Shown here: positions 43,096 to 52,516 of the stretch, piece after piece
How the letters are laid out: each line of letters starts with the position of its first letter
How positions within the stretch are numbered: position 1 is the first letter of the stretch
From: Linanthus parryae
Taxonomy: Eukaryota > Streptophyta > Magnoliopsida > Ericales > Polemoniaceae
Assembly (NCBI GenBank): GCA_023055425.1
Contig: JALGPY010000001.1
Span: forward strand, 70,860,994-70,924,993
Direction: 5' to 3'
Length of the DNA: 64,000 bases
Program-made: the position numbers and the translations under genes
The notes under the pieces: generated by a model
Seen by the model: the letters and a program-made list of their open reading frames with translations, nothing else
The model's database searches: none
What the model was told of the DNA's origin: nothing

Positions 43096-43444
43096 TGCGT
43101 CTAAACGCATACTTGGCTGCGTCTGAACGCAGAGCCTCTTGCGTCTGAACCCACCACCATTGAACTTTGACCTTCTGACCTCCGTTTGAAATTTCACCCC
43201 TGCGTCTGAACGCAAAGAACTGCGTATGAACGCATACCTTCTTGCATCTGAACACAACTCTCCTTGGTCTTCTGGTTGACATCTGCCTGAGCTGACTTTT
43301 TCTGCAGTTTTGAACTTCCTCAATTTGAACGCAGGATGGCTGCGTCTCAACGCAACTTACTTAGTCTTCTCGCAAGTTTTCCTTTTCCTCTTTCTGCTTC
43401 TGGAATCCTGCGTCTGAACGCAGAGGATGCTGCGTCTGAACGCA
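43096..43444. repeat. Array of near-palindromes TGCGTCTGAACGCA in the LTR (array 2)
   Basis: Exact copies are at 43118-43131, 43201-43214, 43409-43422 and 43431-43444. Close variants are at 43096-43109 (TGCGTCTAAACGCA), 43221-43234 (TGCGTATGAACGCA) and 43341-43354 (TGCGTCTCAACGCA). Degenerate ones are at 43140, 43243 and 43320. The array sits directly upstream, on the minus strand, of the LTR TATA box. The sixth base is C where array 1 mostly has T. Confidence 0.92.
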
Positions 43445-43742
43445 GCTAGAATTTCCTCACTTGTTCAGCGTTTACTCCTTGGTACTTTGCGTCCATTCCC
43501 GAGCTTCTTCCATGCAATTCTGGTACCTGTTTCCTACACACGACAACAAGTACCGCGATCATATCCAAATAAACAAACCAATACATGAAATTACTTAAAT
43601 ATAGAAATTGTAATCTCAGCGTTCTCTCTCCTGTACCAAGGAAAAAGCTGACCAGAAACAGGCGAAATCAAACTCAACAGGGTCAGAACCAATGGTAAAA
43701 GACGTCTCAGAATAACTCTATTTGAGAGTTATCAGCATCCTG

Positions 43743-44060
43743 CAATAATACCAATAGGTTTTCATACATAGTAAATTTAAAAGAACTACATATGTTATTA
43801 TTTCTAGTACTGACTATTAATATTATTCTTTTTATCAAAAAGGAAACAAAAAGAACTATTATTCTTCGTTCCTTGGACATGACCATAATATGCTAGCTGT
43901 ACTCCTTCCACGGGCGGTTATTGCACCAACGAAAACAAGATATATATACACTTATTAATTATAAACTATATAGCTAGCAAACTAATTTTTGACAAAATTT
44001 AGAGCACGTACAAATCTTTGTTGGAAACACGTACGTTAGAAACATATAATTTCTTGTCGT
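43743..44060. other. AT-rich spacer, nothing recognised
   Basis: This is flank of the Athila-like LTR with no frame or repeat I can support. It may belong to the CACTA element that ends at 47254. Confidence 0.4.
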
Positions 44061-45184
44061 ACATATTCACCATCAAATCCACCATATAAAGTGGGAAGAA
44101 ACAAAGGATTTAACTCTCAATGTACTCGCCTCGAAGCGAGTCACTTTTCGCCGGGAGATTCTGGTACTTGTCGCAGGGCTTCCGAAGGTGTTCATATGCG
44201 AACCTAACGAACAAGTAAAAGGACACGGTGGTGTCATCATAGCCCTTTTTCCAAGTTGAAAAACAAGGTCTCTTCTTCTTCCATCCACGCTTATAACAAA
44301 GTACACGATACAGGGGTGGCCATGGGTTGCCTTACCTGTCGGGATTATGTTTCTCTAGTCCGTCGCAAGACCCTTAATGCCTGAAAGGGGGTTAGTCTTC
44401 TTCAGGCAATCTTCCCAGCTATACTTTTTATTAATAGGGGCATATACTTTTATGGGTTGTATTCTCTGCACACTTGTAACAATTTTTCCATCCTCTCCTC
44501 CCCCGACCACATAGACGAATGGTTAACGCAAAGTGGAAGATAATTCATAACCCAGCCAGATTCCTTGTGGTTTAGAGTGTCGAGAAAATTTTGTACGTCA
44601 GCAGGTTAGGTTTCATTTTGGAGAATATTCTTGAAAATGGTGTGGAATTGTGGATCAACCCTATAATTCCTGCTGGACCCTGCATGGAAGAATCATCGTT
44701 AGTCTTCAGGTTCAATGGCAATATTGTACATGCAGAGGTAATATCTTCATCTTCATGATCATGATGGACGTCCCAGCTGCCCTTTTGGCATGTGAAGGAA
44801 GTTTTCAGGGTTCTGTAAAGCACCTAGAAGTTGTGCGTCCCAGCCGCCACTGCATTGTATGTATTCCCTGAGAATCGCTTTAATCATCCCTCTTGAATGT
44901 GCAGATGGCCTGTTTCTGTACGTCTGACAACGGGAAGCTATTTCATTTGCAATCCACTCCACCCAATCAAAATCATATCCGCGATTATGAAAATGTCTCT
45001 TCTTATCTCGGTTAAACAATTTAACTTCATCTCTCTTCAGCTGAGCCACTTCTGCAACCATGTTGTATAGAAACTCAATAACTTGCAAGTCTTGATTTGA
45101 TTTTGAAACCTTCTTATATTTTCCTTCATTTTTATTCTTGTTTTTCTTCTTATATTTTGTTTCATCCTTCTCAGACCCTAGCAT
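44060..45184 (-). pseudogene. Unrecognised broken coding fragments
   Basis: The frame 45184-44759 begins MLGSEKDETKYKKKNKNKNE (Lys-rich) and continues DFDWVEWIANEIASRCQTYR, MIKAILREYIQCSGGWDAQL and LGALQNPENFLHMPKGQLGR. A second frame carries SSMQGPAGIIGLIHNSTPFS near 44690-44630. A third reads NHKESGWVMNYLPLCVNHSS near 44560-44510. Further down, KGYDDTTVSFYLFVRFAYEH lies near 44245-44190. These segments lie in order on one strand in different frames and read like real protein, so they are probably one decayed gene. I do not recognise the family. It could be a transposon gene or a host gene fragment captured by the CACTA element. Confidence 0.4.
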
Positions 45185-45416
45185 CTACTCCACATACGTA
45201 CTTATATAGTTCATTGATGGTACAAGTCCTCATGATCTGCGTGTTCATCCAAATGAAGGGATCCCGATTTTTTTTCGCGACTAGCTTTCATGTTGTTGAT
45301 TCGATTTTGGCTATTAGCTTCCGCATATTCCTCTTGTATGTACTCCACCAAATGCATATCCTACATAGAAGAAAATAACGAGTTTTATGTTAGCTCATCA
45401 CAAATACACACACATA

Positions 45417-45456
45417 TATATACATACCTACATATATATATATATATAAGTATATA
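45417..45456. repeat. (TA)n microsatellite
   Basis: CATATATATATACATACC is followed by TATATATATATATATAAG. Confidence 0.9.
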
Positions 45457-45633
45457 TTAATTTAATGACCAAACATCATGTTCAAAATAAATGACCAAAC
45501 GTCGACGTGACTAAGACGACAGTCGAAATGATCATAAATCGACATCTTCTGATCGAGCTCCATATGAGGTATTCCGCTGATAACGATCAACAACTTCGAG
45601 TACCGATCGAAGTCGAATATGACAGTCCGTCAC

Positions 45634-45740
45634 TCGACTGATTCTGTCCGAAGTCCCGATGAACCAGATCCAGTACCGGTCGACCTCGACTTGAATAAGA
45701 TGAGAATCGACTGATTCTGTCTGAGTTCCCGATGAAGCTG
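45634..45740. repeat. Imperfect direct repeat, period 73 bp, in a TCGA-rich stretch
   Basis: TCGACTGATTCTGTC recurs at 45634 and 45707, followed in both by a GAGT/AAGTCCCGATGAA-like string. The surrounding 300 bp is unusually rich in TCGA and GATCGA words. No function can be assigned. Confidence 0.7.
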
Positions 45741-46835
45741 ATCGAGTATCGATCGTGTTTGATTAAGGGACTACGAGGCTGGACTACGTTTGTTCGTGTG
45801 TCGAATGCGCCATATCGCTGGCCGTATAACCTAGATCGTGCGTACCAATCATACATGTACGTAGACAGAAATGGCAAACAATGTTGTTGCTTATAATACC
45901 TACTATTAGTATTTTGGTGCATGCCTAATACTTAAACAACATTAATCGACGGATGGAAAGAAATAAAACGTAAAAATTAGCTAATATTATTACTGAATCG
46001 ATCACAAAGCATATATATTTAAATATTACATACTTGCAAGCCATTTAGATCAGCCATATCGAGATTGAGTGTTTTCCATTCGAGAAGAGATGGAGGAAAA
46101 AAAAAATTTGCTCAAAATTATTTTATTCCAATTGGGTTTATAGCTATATATATAAACCACGATTTGGGTCAGACCGTGGTATTATATTCAAGGCGGTGTG
46201 GACCAAACCGTAGTATCCATAAAATTTTTTCAATTTTTTCACACGCCGGGAAAATTTCGCGGGTCTCGATTTGAGGGTTAAATTGCGAGGGGATAAGGTT
46301 TCATCTTCAGACCATGTGTTATGAAAAGTTTCAAGTCACCCTCCTCTCTCTTTCTCCCTCCGTCTATTTATTTCATTCATTGGATCTCATGATTTTCTTT
46401 CTAAACATGTCGAAGAAGCAGGCGATCGAAGAAGTAGGCAAATAAGTAGGCGAAGGAGAACAAGAAGACGATGGAGGCGGTGACAAGAGTAGAAGAAGAC
46501 AACATCGAATAAGCCAGTAGCAGTGCTGCCGCACTTCCAACCCTAGCCGGCCTCAGATTCATCCTCTCCCTCTGCCTATTCTTCGTATTCTTTAACTTGA
46601 TTGTCTCCTCTTCTTCTTTTCCAGTTTGTAACTTGTTTTGTTCAGATATGTGACTTTTATTGAACAACTGATGATGTTCATGCTAATTCGGATTACCAGT
46701 GGTAATTCGTGGTTGTTCTTGAATTTTCGTGCCGATGGTGTACCGAAAAACAAGACCGAGTATCGATCAACAAAATTGACGACCATCGTAACGATTGTAT
46801 TTTGATTAAAATATAAATATAAATATATCGAACAA
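45741..46835. other. Intergenic or transposon-internal DNA, no gene supported
   Basis: The short frames on both strands have no motifs. ACCACGATTTGGGTC and ACCGTGGTATT near 46155-46185 resemble the subterminal motif family of the CACTA end but are more diverged. Confidence 0.4.
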
Positions 46836-46950
46836 TTAATAATAATAATAATAATATTAATAATCATAATAATAATAATAATAATATTCATAATAATTGA
46901 TTATTCCCAATGATAATAATAATTGATTCTACAAAAATATATTAATAATA
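46836..46950. repeat. (AAT)n microsatellite, interrupted
   Basis: AATAATAATAATAATATTAA and similar runs; simple sequence. Confidence 0.92.
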
Positions 46951-46984
46951 ATAAACGCTATTATCATATTAGACTGAAACTATT

Positions 46985-47254
46985 ACAAAATAGCGGTTTC
47001 TTTAAACCGCAATATAAAAAATAGCCAAAGGAAACCGCTATCAAAACCCCTGTATGAACAAACCGCTATTCAATAATAGCGTCGCTACAATGTGATGAAA
47101 TGGCTATTTGAAACCGCGATAAAATCAAATACAGCTGACTTATAGATAGCGGTTCACAAACCGCCATCAGAACCACTTTTTATCATTTAATCGCGGTTTT
47201 GGTATGTTTTATAGCGGTTCCCACCCGCTTTATTAGCGGATATTTCTAGTAGTG
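46985..47254 (-). mobile_element. CACTA (En/Spm) transposon end with subterminal repeats
   Basis: The block ends at 47254 with TATTTCTAGTAGTG, the reverse complement of CACTACTAGAAATA, a classical CACTA terminus. Inside it, at least ten copies of AGCGGTTT or AAACCGC(TA) occur in both orientations (for example near 46991, 47006, 47030, 47080, 47117, 47150 and 47190), as expected for subterminal transposase-binding motifs. A 3-bp TSD (TAT, 47255-47257) is possible. The other end, CACTACTAGAAA in plus orientation, is not in the window, and I saw no TNPD-type transposase domain. The element is therefore a remnant of unknown length. Confidence 0.8.
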
Positions 47255-47299
47255 TATATCAAGAAATTATACACTAAGTTTACCCAAAAAAAGAAATTA

Positions 47300-48626
47300 T
47301 ACACTTTGGTGGAACCACGCGAAGGGGCTCGGGCCATAGGGTGCAAGTGGGTCTTCAAGAAGAAGATCTGCATGGATGGAAATGTGGTTGCCAACAAGGG
47401 CCGACTGGTAGCAAAATGATTCATGGTATTGACTATGATGAAACCTTTTTCCCAGTCGTGATGACCAAATCCATTCGTATCTTACTTGCTATTGTAGCTT
47501 ATCACGACTATAAGATTTGGAAGATTGATGTCAAAACAACGTTTCTGTACGGAAACCTCCTTGAGGATGTGTACATGACACATCGAGAGGGTTTTGAGGA
47601 TCCAAAGAATGAAAACAAAGTCTTTAAGTTGCAGCTATCCATTTTTAGATTGAAGAAACCCTCTAAGAGTTGGAATTGACGTTCTGATGGCGGTCAAAGA
47701 GTTTGGCTTCATCAAGAACGAAGATGAATCTTGTGTCTACAAGAAGTTTAGTGGGATCTCTCTTGTATTTCTGGTCTTGTATGTGGATGACATACTACTA
47801 ATTGGAAACAATGTCCCTACCTTGCAATCTGTTAAAGATTGGCTAGGGAAGTGTTTCTCAATGAATGACTTACGGGATGCAGCTTATACTCTTTGTATCA
47901 AGATCTATAGAGATAGATATAGAAACCTACTCTGCCTAAGTCAAAGTACATATACAGACAAGGTGCTTTAACGGTTTAACGTGCAAGAATCTAAGAAATG
48001 ATTCTTGCACATGTCGCATGGAGTCACCCATACAAAGGCCGATTGTCCTTCCAATCAGATTGAGAAGTACCGCATGAGTAAGATCACATACGCGTCGTCT
48101 ATTGGATCTATCATGTATGCTTAGACCAGATGTATCATACGCGTTAAGTATGGAAATCATATACTAGTCTAATCCGGGTGAGAGTCACTGGATTGCTGTG
48201 AAGGATATCCTTAAGTACTTAAGAAGAACTAATGATGCATTCTTGATATGTGGAAGGGAGGAAGAAGTCAGTGTAATAGGTCATACTGACGCGAGGTTCC
48301 AAATAAACAAGGATGTTTTCAGATCGCAGTCGAGATTTGTATTTTCTTAATGGAGGAACTGTGAGCTGGAAAGGTTCCAGGAAAGATTAAGTTGCCGATT
48401 CTACAATAAAACCTGAGTATATTATTGCATTAGCTGCACATACTCAGGAGGTTCCATCTCAGTCGAGAGATTATCGATATAGGAGATGTGAATATATGCT
48501 AAGTACCGACAGATGACGTCCTTGCGTACTTTCTTACAAAAACCCTTGCCCAGTAGAAGCATGAGGGCTGCGCTAGATCAATAGGCGTAAGAGATGCACC
48601 AGATTGGCTCTAGTGAAGTGGGAGAC
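47300..48626 (+). pseudogene. Angela-4 reverse transcriptase-RNase H fragment (heavily decayed)
   Basis: It starts inside RT (CTTTGGTGGAACCACGCGAAG corresponds to 31470 of Angela-3). It encodes ETFFPVVMTKSIRILLAIVA, KIDVKTTFLYGNLLEDVYMT and, in another frame, VFLVLYVDDILLIGNNVPTL (catalytic YVDD intact, about 47778). About 47 bp around the K-G-Y-R-Q motif are missing. RNase H from 48000 to 48610 is broken by many stops. The last bases GAAGTGGGAGAC are the PPT before the LTR. The 5' part of the element is missing at the CACTA boundary. Confidence 0.88.
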
Positions 48627-50095
48627 TGTTGGTATGGATGCCCTAGAGGAAATCTATTTTAGTATGAACATTGTTTTGACTAGAATATTCATCTTATTAT
48701 ATATGGAGATATTTGATATCATGAATTCCTTATATTACAATGGTTGTTTATCTTAACTATCCCTAGTCACGTATATTGATTAATATGACTATCACTATGC
48801 ATGGAGACTAGATGTGGGTAGATTGGTATGGAGATATCAAGTCTAACACATGGGTATGCATTAGGAGTAATGGCATACTGGATTGACCCACCACGAGAAG
48901 GCTACATATGAATTATGTTAATGTCACAAGTGTTTCTCGTAATGACCATGGTGTTGTAGTCCTTAGACTTGAAGTCACTAGATACTCTAGTTGCGAATTA
49001 TCATGTTTTGATCCCGTCAAACGTTACACCGTAATTGGGTAACTATAAAGGTTGTAATCGAGCATGAATGGAAGCAAGCTGAGAGACGGCCGTGACGTAG
49101 AGAGGATTTTTCCCTCCTACATAATGGGAGCAAATACCCATGGCCTTTCGAGGGGTAGTGCTTATGGAATATCGGCCAGACTCAGATAAATAATATGAGA
49201 TATTGATGTTATCTGTACAGATAAGCCTATTCCCAGGATCGAGAAACTATGGATTGGATAAATGAGTGTGAATTTTATGTCTCATTTCAAATCCGGATAT
49301 ATACACAAAGGTACAAGACAACACGGTAACATTGGGAACAAGGTTTGTTTGATTAGTGACTATTTCTATTAGTTGGGTAGCATTGATGTATTGCTAGACA
49401 CCGCTCAATATTTATAATTGTTACTGCCAACTTAATAGAAACTTGATGGGTCACACACCAAAAGGATTAAACTGGATATGGATATTAGTTAGTTGGGTTA
49501 ATTAATAATTAAAAGGATCAAGGATCAAAATACAGCAACACGACAAATTTATTAGGACCAAATTGCAAATTAGACTAATCCGTTTATGAACATGATTAGG
49601 CTATTAAACTAAACTGTGTATAGTCACGATCAGGCTATTAGACTAAACTGTGTATGAACAGGATTAGGCTATTAGACTAATCCGTGTATGGACATGATTA
49701 GTATTGGGGCAAGTTTGTAGTCAATAAGGAGAGTCGTTGCTCTATTATTTCACATGAGTGGTCATTAAGTGAAATAATCAGAGCAAAGAGAGAGAGTGGA
49801 GAGGCACACGACACCCCCTACTCGTCGGCTCCAAGAGGCTCGAACTCTTCCTCGTTTTGCGTGATCCACTTGATTTGATCAAGATCCTGGCGATTCCTTC
49901 TTCTACGGTGCTAGCACAACCTGTAGAGAAGATTCCAGTTGGCAATCCTAAGGTGTGGATATTGGAATAGACGAGGACACTATTATTCGTTGTGATCACA
50001 CAAACCTAGAAGGTAAACGTTACTTCCTTTATCACGTTATGAGCTTAACCCGCGATTCATGGAGGGCTTTGAACAAGAAATTATGATACTTCGTA
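48627..50095 (+). repeat. 3' LTR of Angela-4, 3' end lost
   Basis: It starts TGTTGGTATGGATGCCC after the PPT and follows the Angela LTR with many substitutions. It has extra material near 49600-49700, where a segment containing AGGCTATTAGACTAA is repeated three times. It fades out after TCATGGAGGGCTTTGA near 50070, short of the family's CCAACA end, next to transposase sequence. Confidence 0.8.
49590..49700 (+). repeat. Short triplicated segment inside the Angela-4 LTR
   Basis: AGGCTATTA-AACTAA(A/T)C(T/C)GTGTATG occurs three times at about 40-bp spacing (near 49599, 49633 and 49667). The other Angela LTRs here do not show it. Confidence 0.75.
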
Positions 50096-50361
50096 TCTTG
50101 TATCAAAGCCCTACAGAACCCGCTCCACCACATTTCTGGAAGCAACCTGGGAGGCCTAAGAAGAAAAGTACAAAGGACTATTTGGAGAGTGATGATGAAA
50201 AGAAGAAATAAAAACTTGTGAGAAAGTATATCACAGTTAGATGCAATAACTGTAATTAGTGGGGACACAACAATAAAAGGTGCTCTAATCCTCCAGATAT
50301 TAAAAGAGTTACAAAAATAAGCTATGAAGAGAGGTCACTATATGAAGGTAGGAAAGATTGA
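50096..50361 (+). pseudogene. Mutator-like (MULE) transposase C-terminal fragment
   Basis: In the frame ending with TGA at 50359-50361 the DNA encodes PPHFWKQPGRPKKKSTKDYL, then KYITVRCNNCN-stop-WGHNNKRC. The P-x-x-x-x-P-G-R-P-K-K motif followed by a CX2CX4HX4C zinc knuckle is the C-terminal signature of plant MURA/MuDR transposases. Two in-frame stops (near 50209 and 50257) show decay. The catalytic DDE region and the terminal inverted repeats are absent. Confidence 0.75.
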
Positions 50362-50927
50362 ATTATTGTGCATGATTTTTTAGTTATGTGGAGGTAGTAA
50401 CTGACTAATTATGTTAAATCTCTTTCAGAAAAATACTATTCAATCCAATGCCAGTAAAGGGGAATCACAATCGTCACATACCAAAACCAATAAGTTGTTT
50501 CCAAGAAGGAAAGCAAAGATATTCTGTTAAGTTAGGTAATCGTTAGTTAATTCCTAAGAATGGTCTTAGTTTGCTGTCAGATTAGTTAATTGTCAGTTTA
50601 TACTAGTATGTTGTTAGTTTGTTAGTTTGTTCAGAATGTTAGATTTTTTATTTATTTTTTTTGGTAATTTGTGAATGTTAGTTTCATAATGTCAGGTCAA
50701 GTTACTTGTCACTTCAAGTTTGTTGTTTGATAATGTCAGGCTGTTAGTTTCAAAATGTCATAATGTTAGTTTTTGAATGTGACTGATTGATTATGTTAAT
50801 AGTTAAATAGCTTTTATAATCAGGTAGTTAATTGTCCGAAAGTTAGTTTGTGAATGTTAGTGTTTACGGTACTTAGTTGCTGTAATAAGTTAGTAATTTT
50901 GGAATTTAGCTCCTATACTTGATTAAG
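50362..50927. other. AT-rich spacer with TTAGTTTGT-like short repeats
   Basis: Words such as GTTAGTTTGT, AATGTTAG and AATGTCAGG recur many times between 50560 and 50860, which suggests slippage-derived cryptic repeats. A pyrimidine tract CTCTTTCAG at 50420-50428 could be an old splice acceptor of the MULE gene. No gene is supported. Confidence 0.5.
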
Positions 50928-52494
50928 TGTTGATAACTCCTTAGTTGGAGTTATATTTCTTAGTTAATACATTACCATTTTGCTTTATTTGGATGAGTTG
51001 ATATGAGCTTTAGACCAATTCTTGTGAAGAATGAGCTTGTTAAGATTTACTGCTAGTCCGGGTGTTTCTATGCGTTTTTAGAATTTTATTTTGTCAAATA
51101 TAATTTCTTGCTAGGAGGACGGTACATGATTTATAGGAGGCATGAAACGAACTTCAGAAGATGAGAAAAGCTCGGGAATGGCCAAGGAGAATGAAGAGAA
51201 GAGAAGTTCAACGAGCAAAGTGACCACCTACACTATTTGGATGATATCCTGAGTTCTACGAGGACTGCTATAGTGAGACTGGTGGCAGCTAAAAGTAGAC
51301 TCATAGATCATTCCAAATGTAGGTTACAGAGCTCAATCAGAGGCGGGTGAGGAAGATAAATTCCGTCGAAGAAGACGCGAAAACAAAGAAGAGCTGGTGA
51401 AGTTGCTATGCATCAGACTTCACTCTTCGGAATACGTCTCAAGCCAATGAAAGAACTATGGATCAATTCATATTACATTAAAAATTATACATCTAGGGCT
51501 TGCCAACGATATAAGGTAGGACCAAACCAGAGTCTCGATGAGGGAGAAAAGGCCCGCGCAACATCAGCTTATGAATTATGTCCGACAATTGCAAACTGCA
51601 GGGGCTGAATTGCAAATTCAGCCAAAATACACATAAAATCGTGCCCAGACCTATATATCACGAATTTTTAGCCTAGAAGGCAGAGGAGACTGCTGGAGAA
51701 AGAGGGAGGAAGTCTCCCAATCCTTTGGAGAACGCTTGGAGCTCGGAATCATTTGTTTGATCTCTTCTTCTCTCGTTTTCTTTATTTTCTTCGTGATCTT
51801 GATAAAAATTGTTGTCATTATCATGAATCATAGTAGCTAAACAATTTTTATCGGAATTTCTTCATGGTATCTAGGGTTTGAAGAATTTTTGGAGAATTAT
51901 TGAATCAATTCACGTTTAGCTTGAACTTAATAGATGATGAATGTTTTGTTATGTTTAATTCATGTTCTAATCTATCATGCTATTGTGAGACGTTGCATTA
52001 GGATGATTTTAGGTGATGTTTTAGTGGAAGCAACAAATTACCAGGATAGTTGAATTAAACTCTTAGTCGCCAAGTTAGAGGAATAAACCAAATTGACTTA
52101 GAACATTGAGTAGAATGAAATATCAAAATACGTGTCGACGATTCACGTGTTAGTGAAAGAAATTAACATTCATAGACATAGGTTTTTCTATTTGAAGCAG
52201 TAGAGACAATTGCTCGTTTGGAAAACGAACCACCATCTGTATTTCGAAATATAATTCGTTAGCGGTGGATACCTAGTGATCCTAGAGAAATCCGGATCAT
52301 TGTCCATCATCATAAAATCAATTTAGTAATTTATTTTGTTATTTCAATTTTTAGTTTAATAAACAACTCAAATCGCTAGCCCACACATAGCTAATAGTGC
52401 TAAGAGATTCACAGTAAGTCCTTTGGGTTTGACAATCCGTACTTCTCCTATTATTAATGCACTGACAACCATACACTTGTGGTTGAACGTGTCA
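50928..52494 (+). repeat. LTR of a second Athila-type element ('Z')
   Basis: It starts TGTTGATAACTCC, resembling the start of the minus-strand Athila-like LTR, including a short inverted repeat (AACTCC...GGAGTT). It ends ACGTGTCA at 52494, followed by a PBS, giving 1567 bp. A TATA-like CTATATATCACG lies at about 51651-51662. The small frames within it have no motif. TTAAG at 50923-50927 would be the left TSD. Confidence 0.75.
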
Positions 52495-52516
52495 AGATTT
52501 TGGCTCCGTTGCCGGG
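52495..52516 (+). other. Primer-binding site of element Z
   Basis: AGATTTTGGCTCCGTTGCCG directly follows the LTR. It is the Athila-type PBS (TTTTGGCGCCGTTGCCGGGG) with small changes. Confidence 0.8.

Larger units (their letters stand above)
34639..43737 (-). mobile_element. Athila-like Ty3/gypsy element, minus strand, 3' end missing
   Basis: Read on the minus strand: 5' LTR (43737 to 42029), PBS, gag (41891 to about 40228), protease, RT, RNase H, partial integrase (about 39950 to 37040), a palindrome array, and an env-like frame (35771 to 34656). The order PR-RT-RH-INT marks Ty3/gypsy. The PBS of the TTTTTGGC type, the LTR start TGCTGATAACTCTC, the conserved GTTGGGAGGCAACCC after pol, and the extra frame 3' of pol fit the Athila lineage. 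The 3' LTR is absent: an Angela LTR lies at 34638. Numerous stops, shifts and an integrase deletion make it inactive. Confidence 0.88.
42029..43737 (-). repeat. 5' LTR of the Athila-like element
   Basis: On the minus strand it starts TGCTGATAACTCTCAAATAG at 43737 and ends ACGTGTCA at 42029, followed by the PBS. That makes 1709 bp. The start contains an 8-bp inverted repeat (ATAACTCT...AGAGTTAT, 43712-43732). Its promoter half holds palindrome array 2 and a TATA box. TCCTG at 43738-43742 would be the TSD; the other side is lost. The LTR end agrees with the one at 52494 (ACGTGTCA), supporting both borders. Confidence 0.82.
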
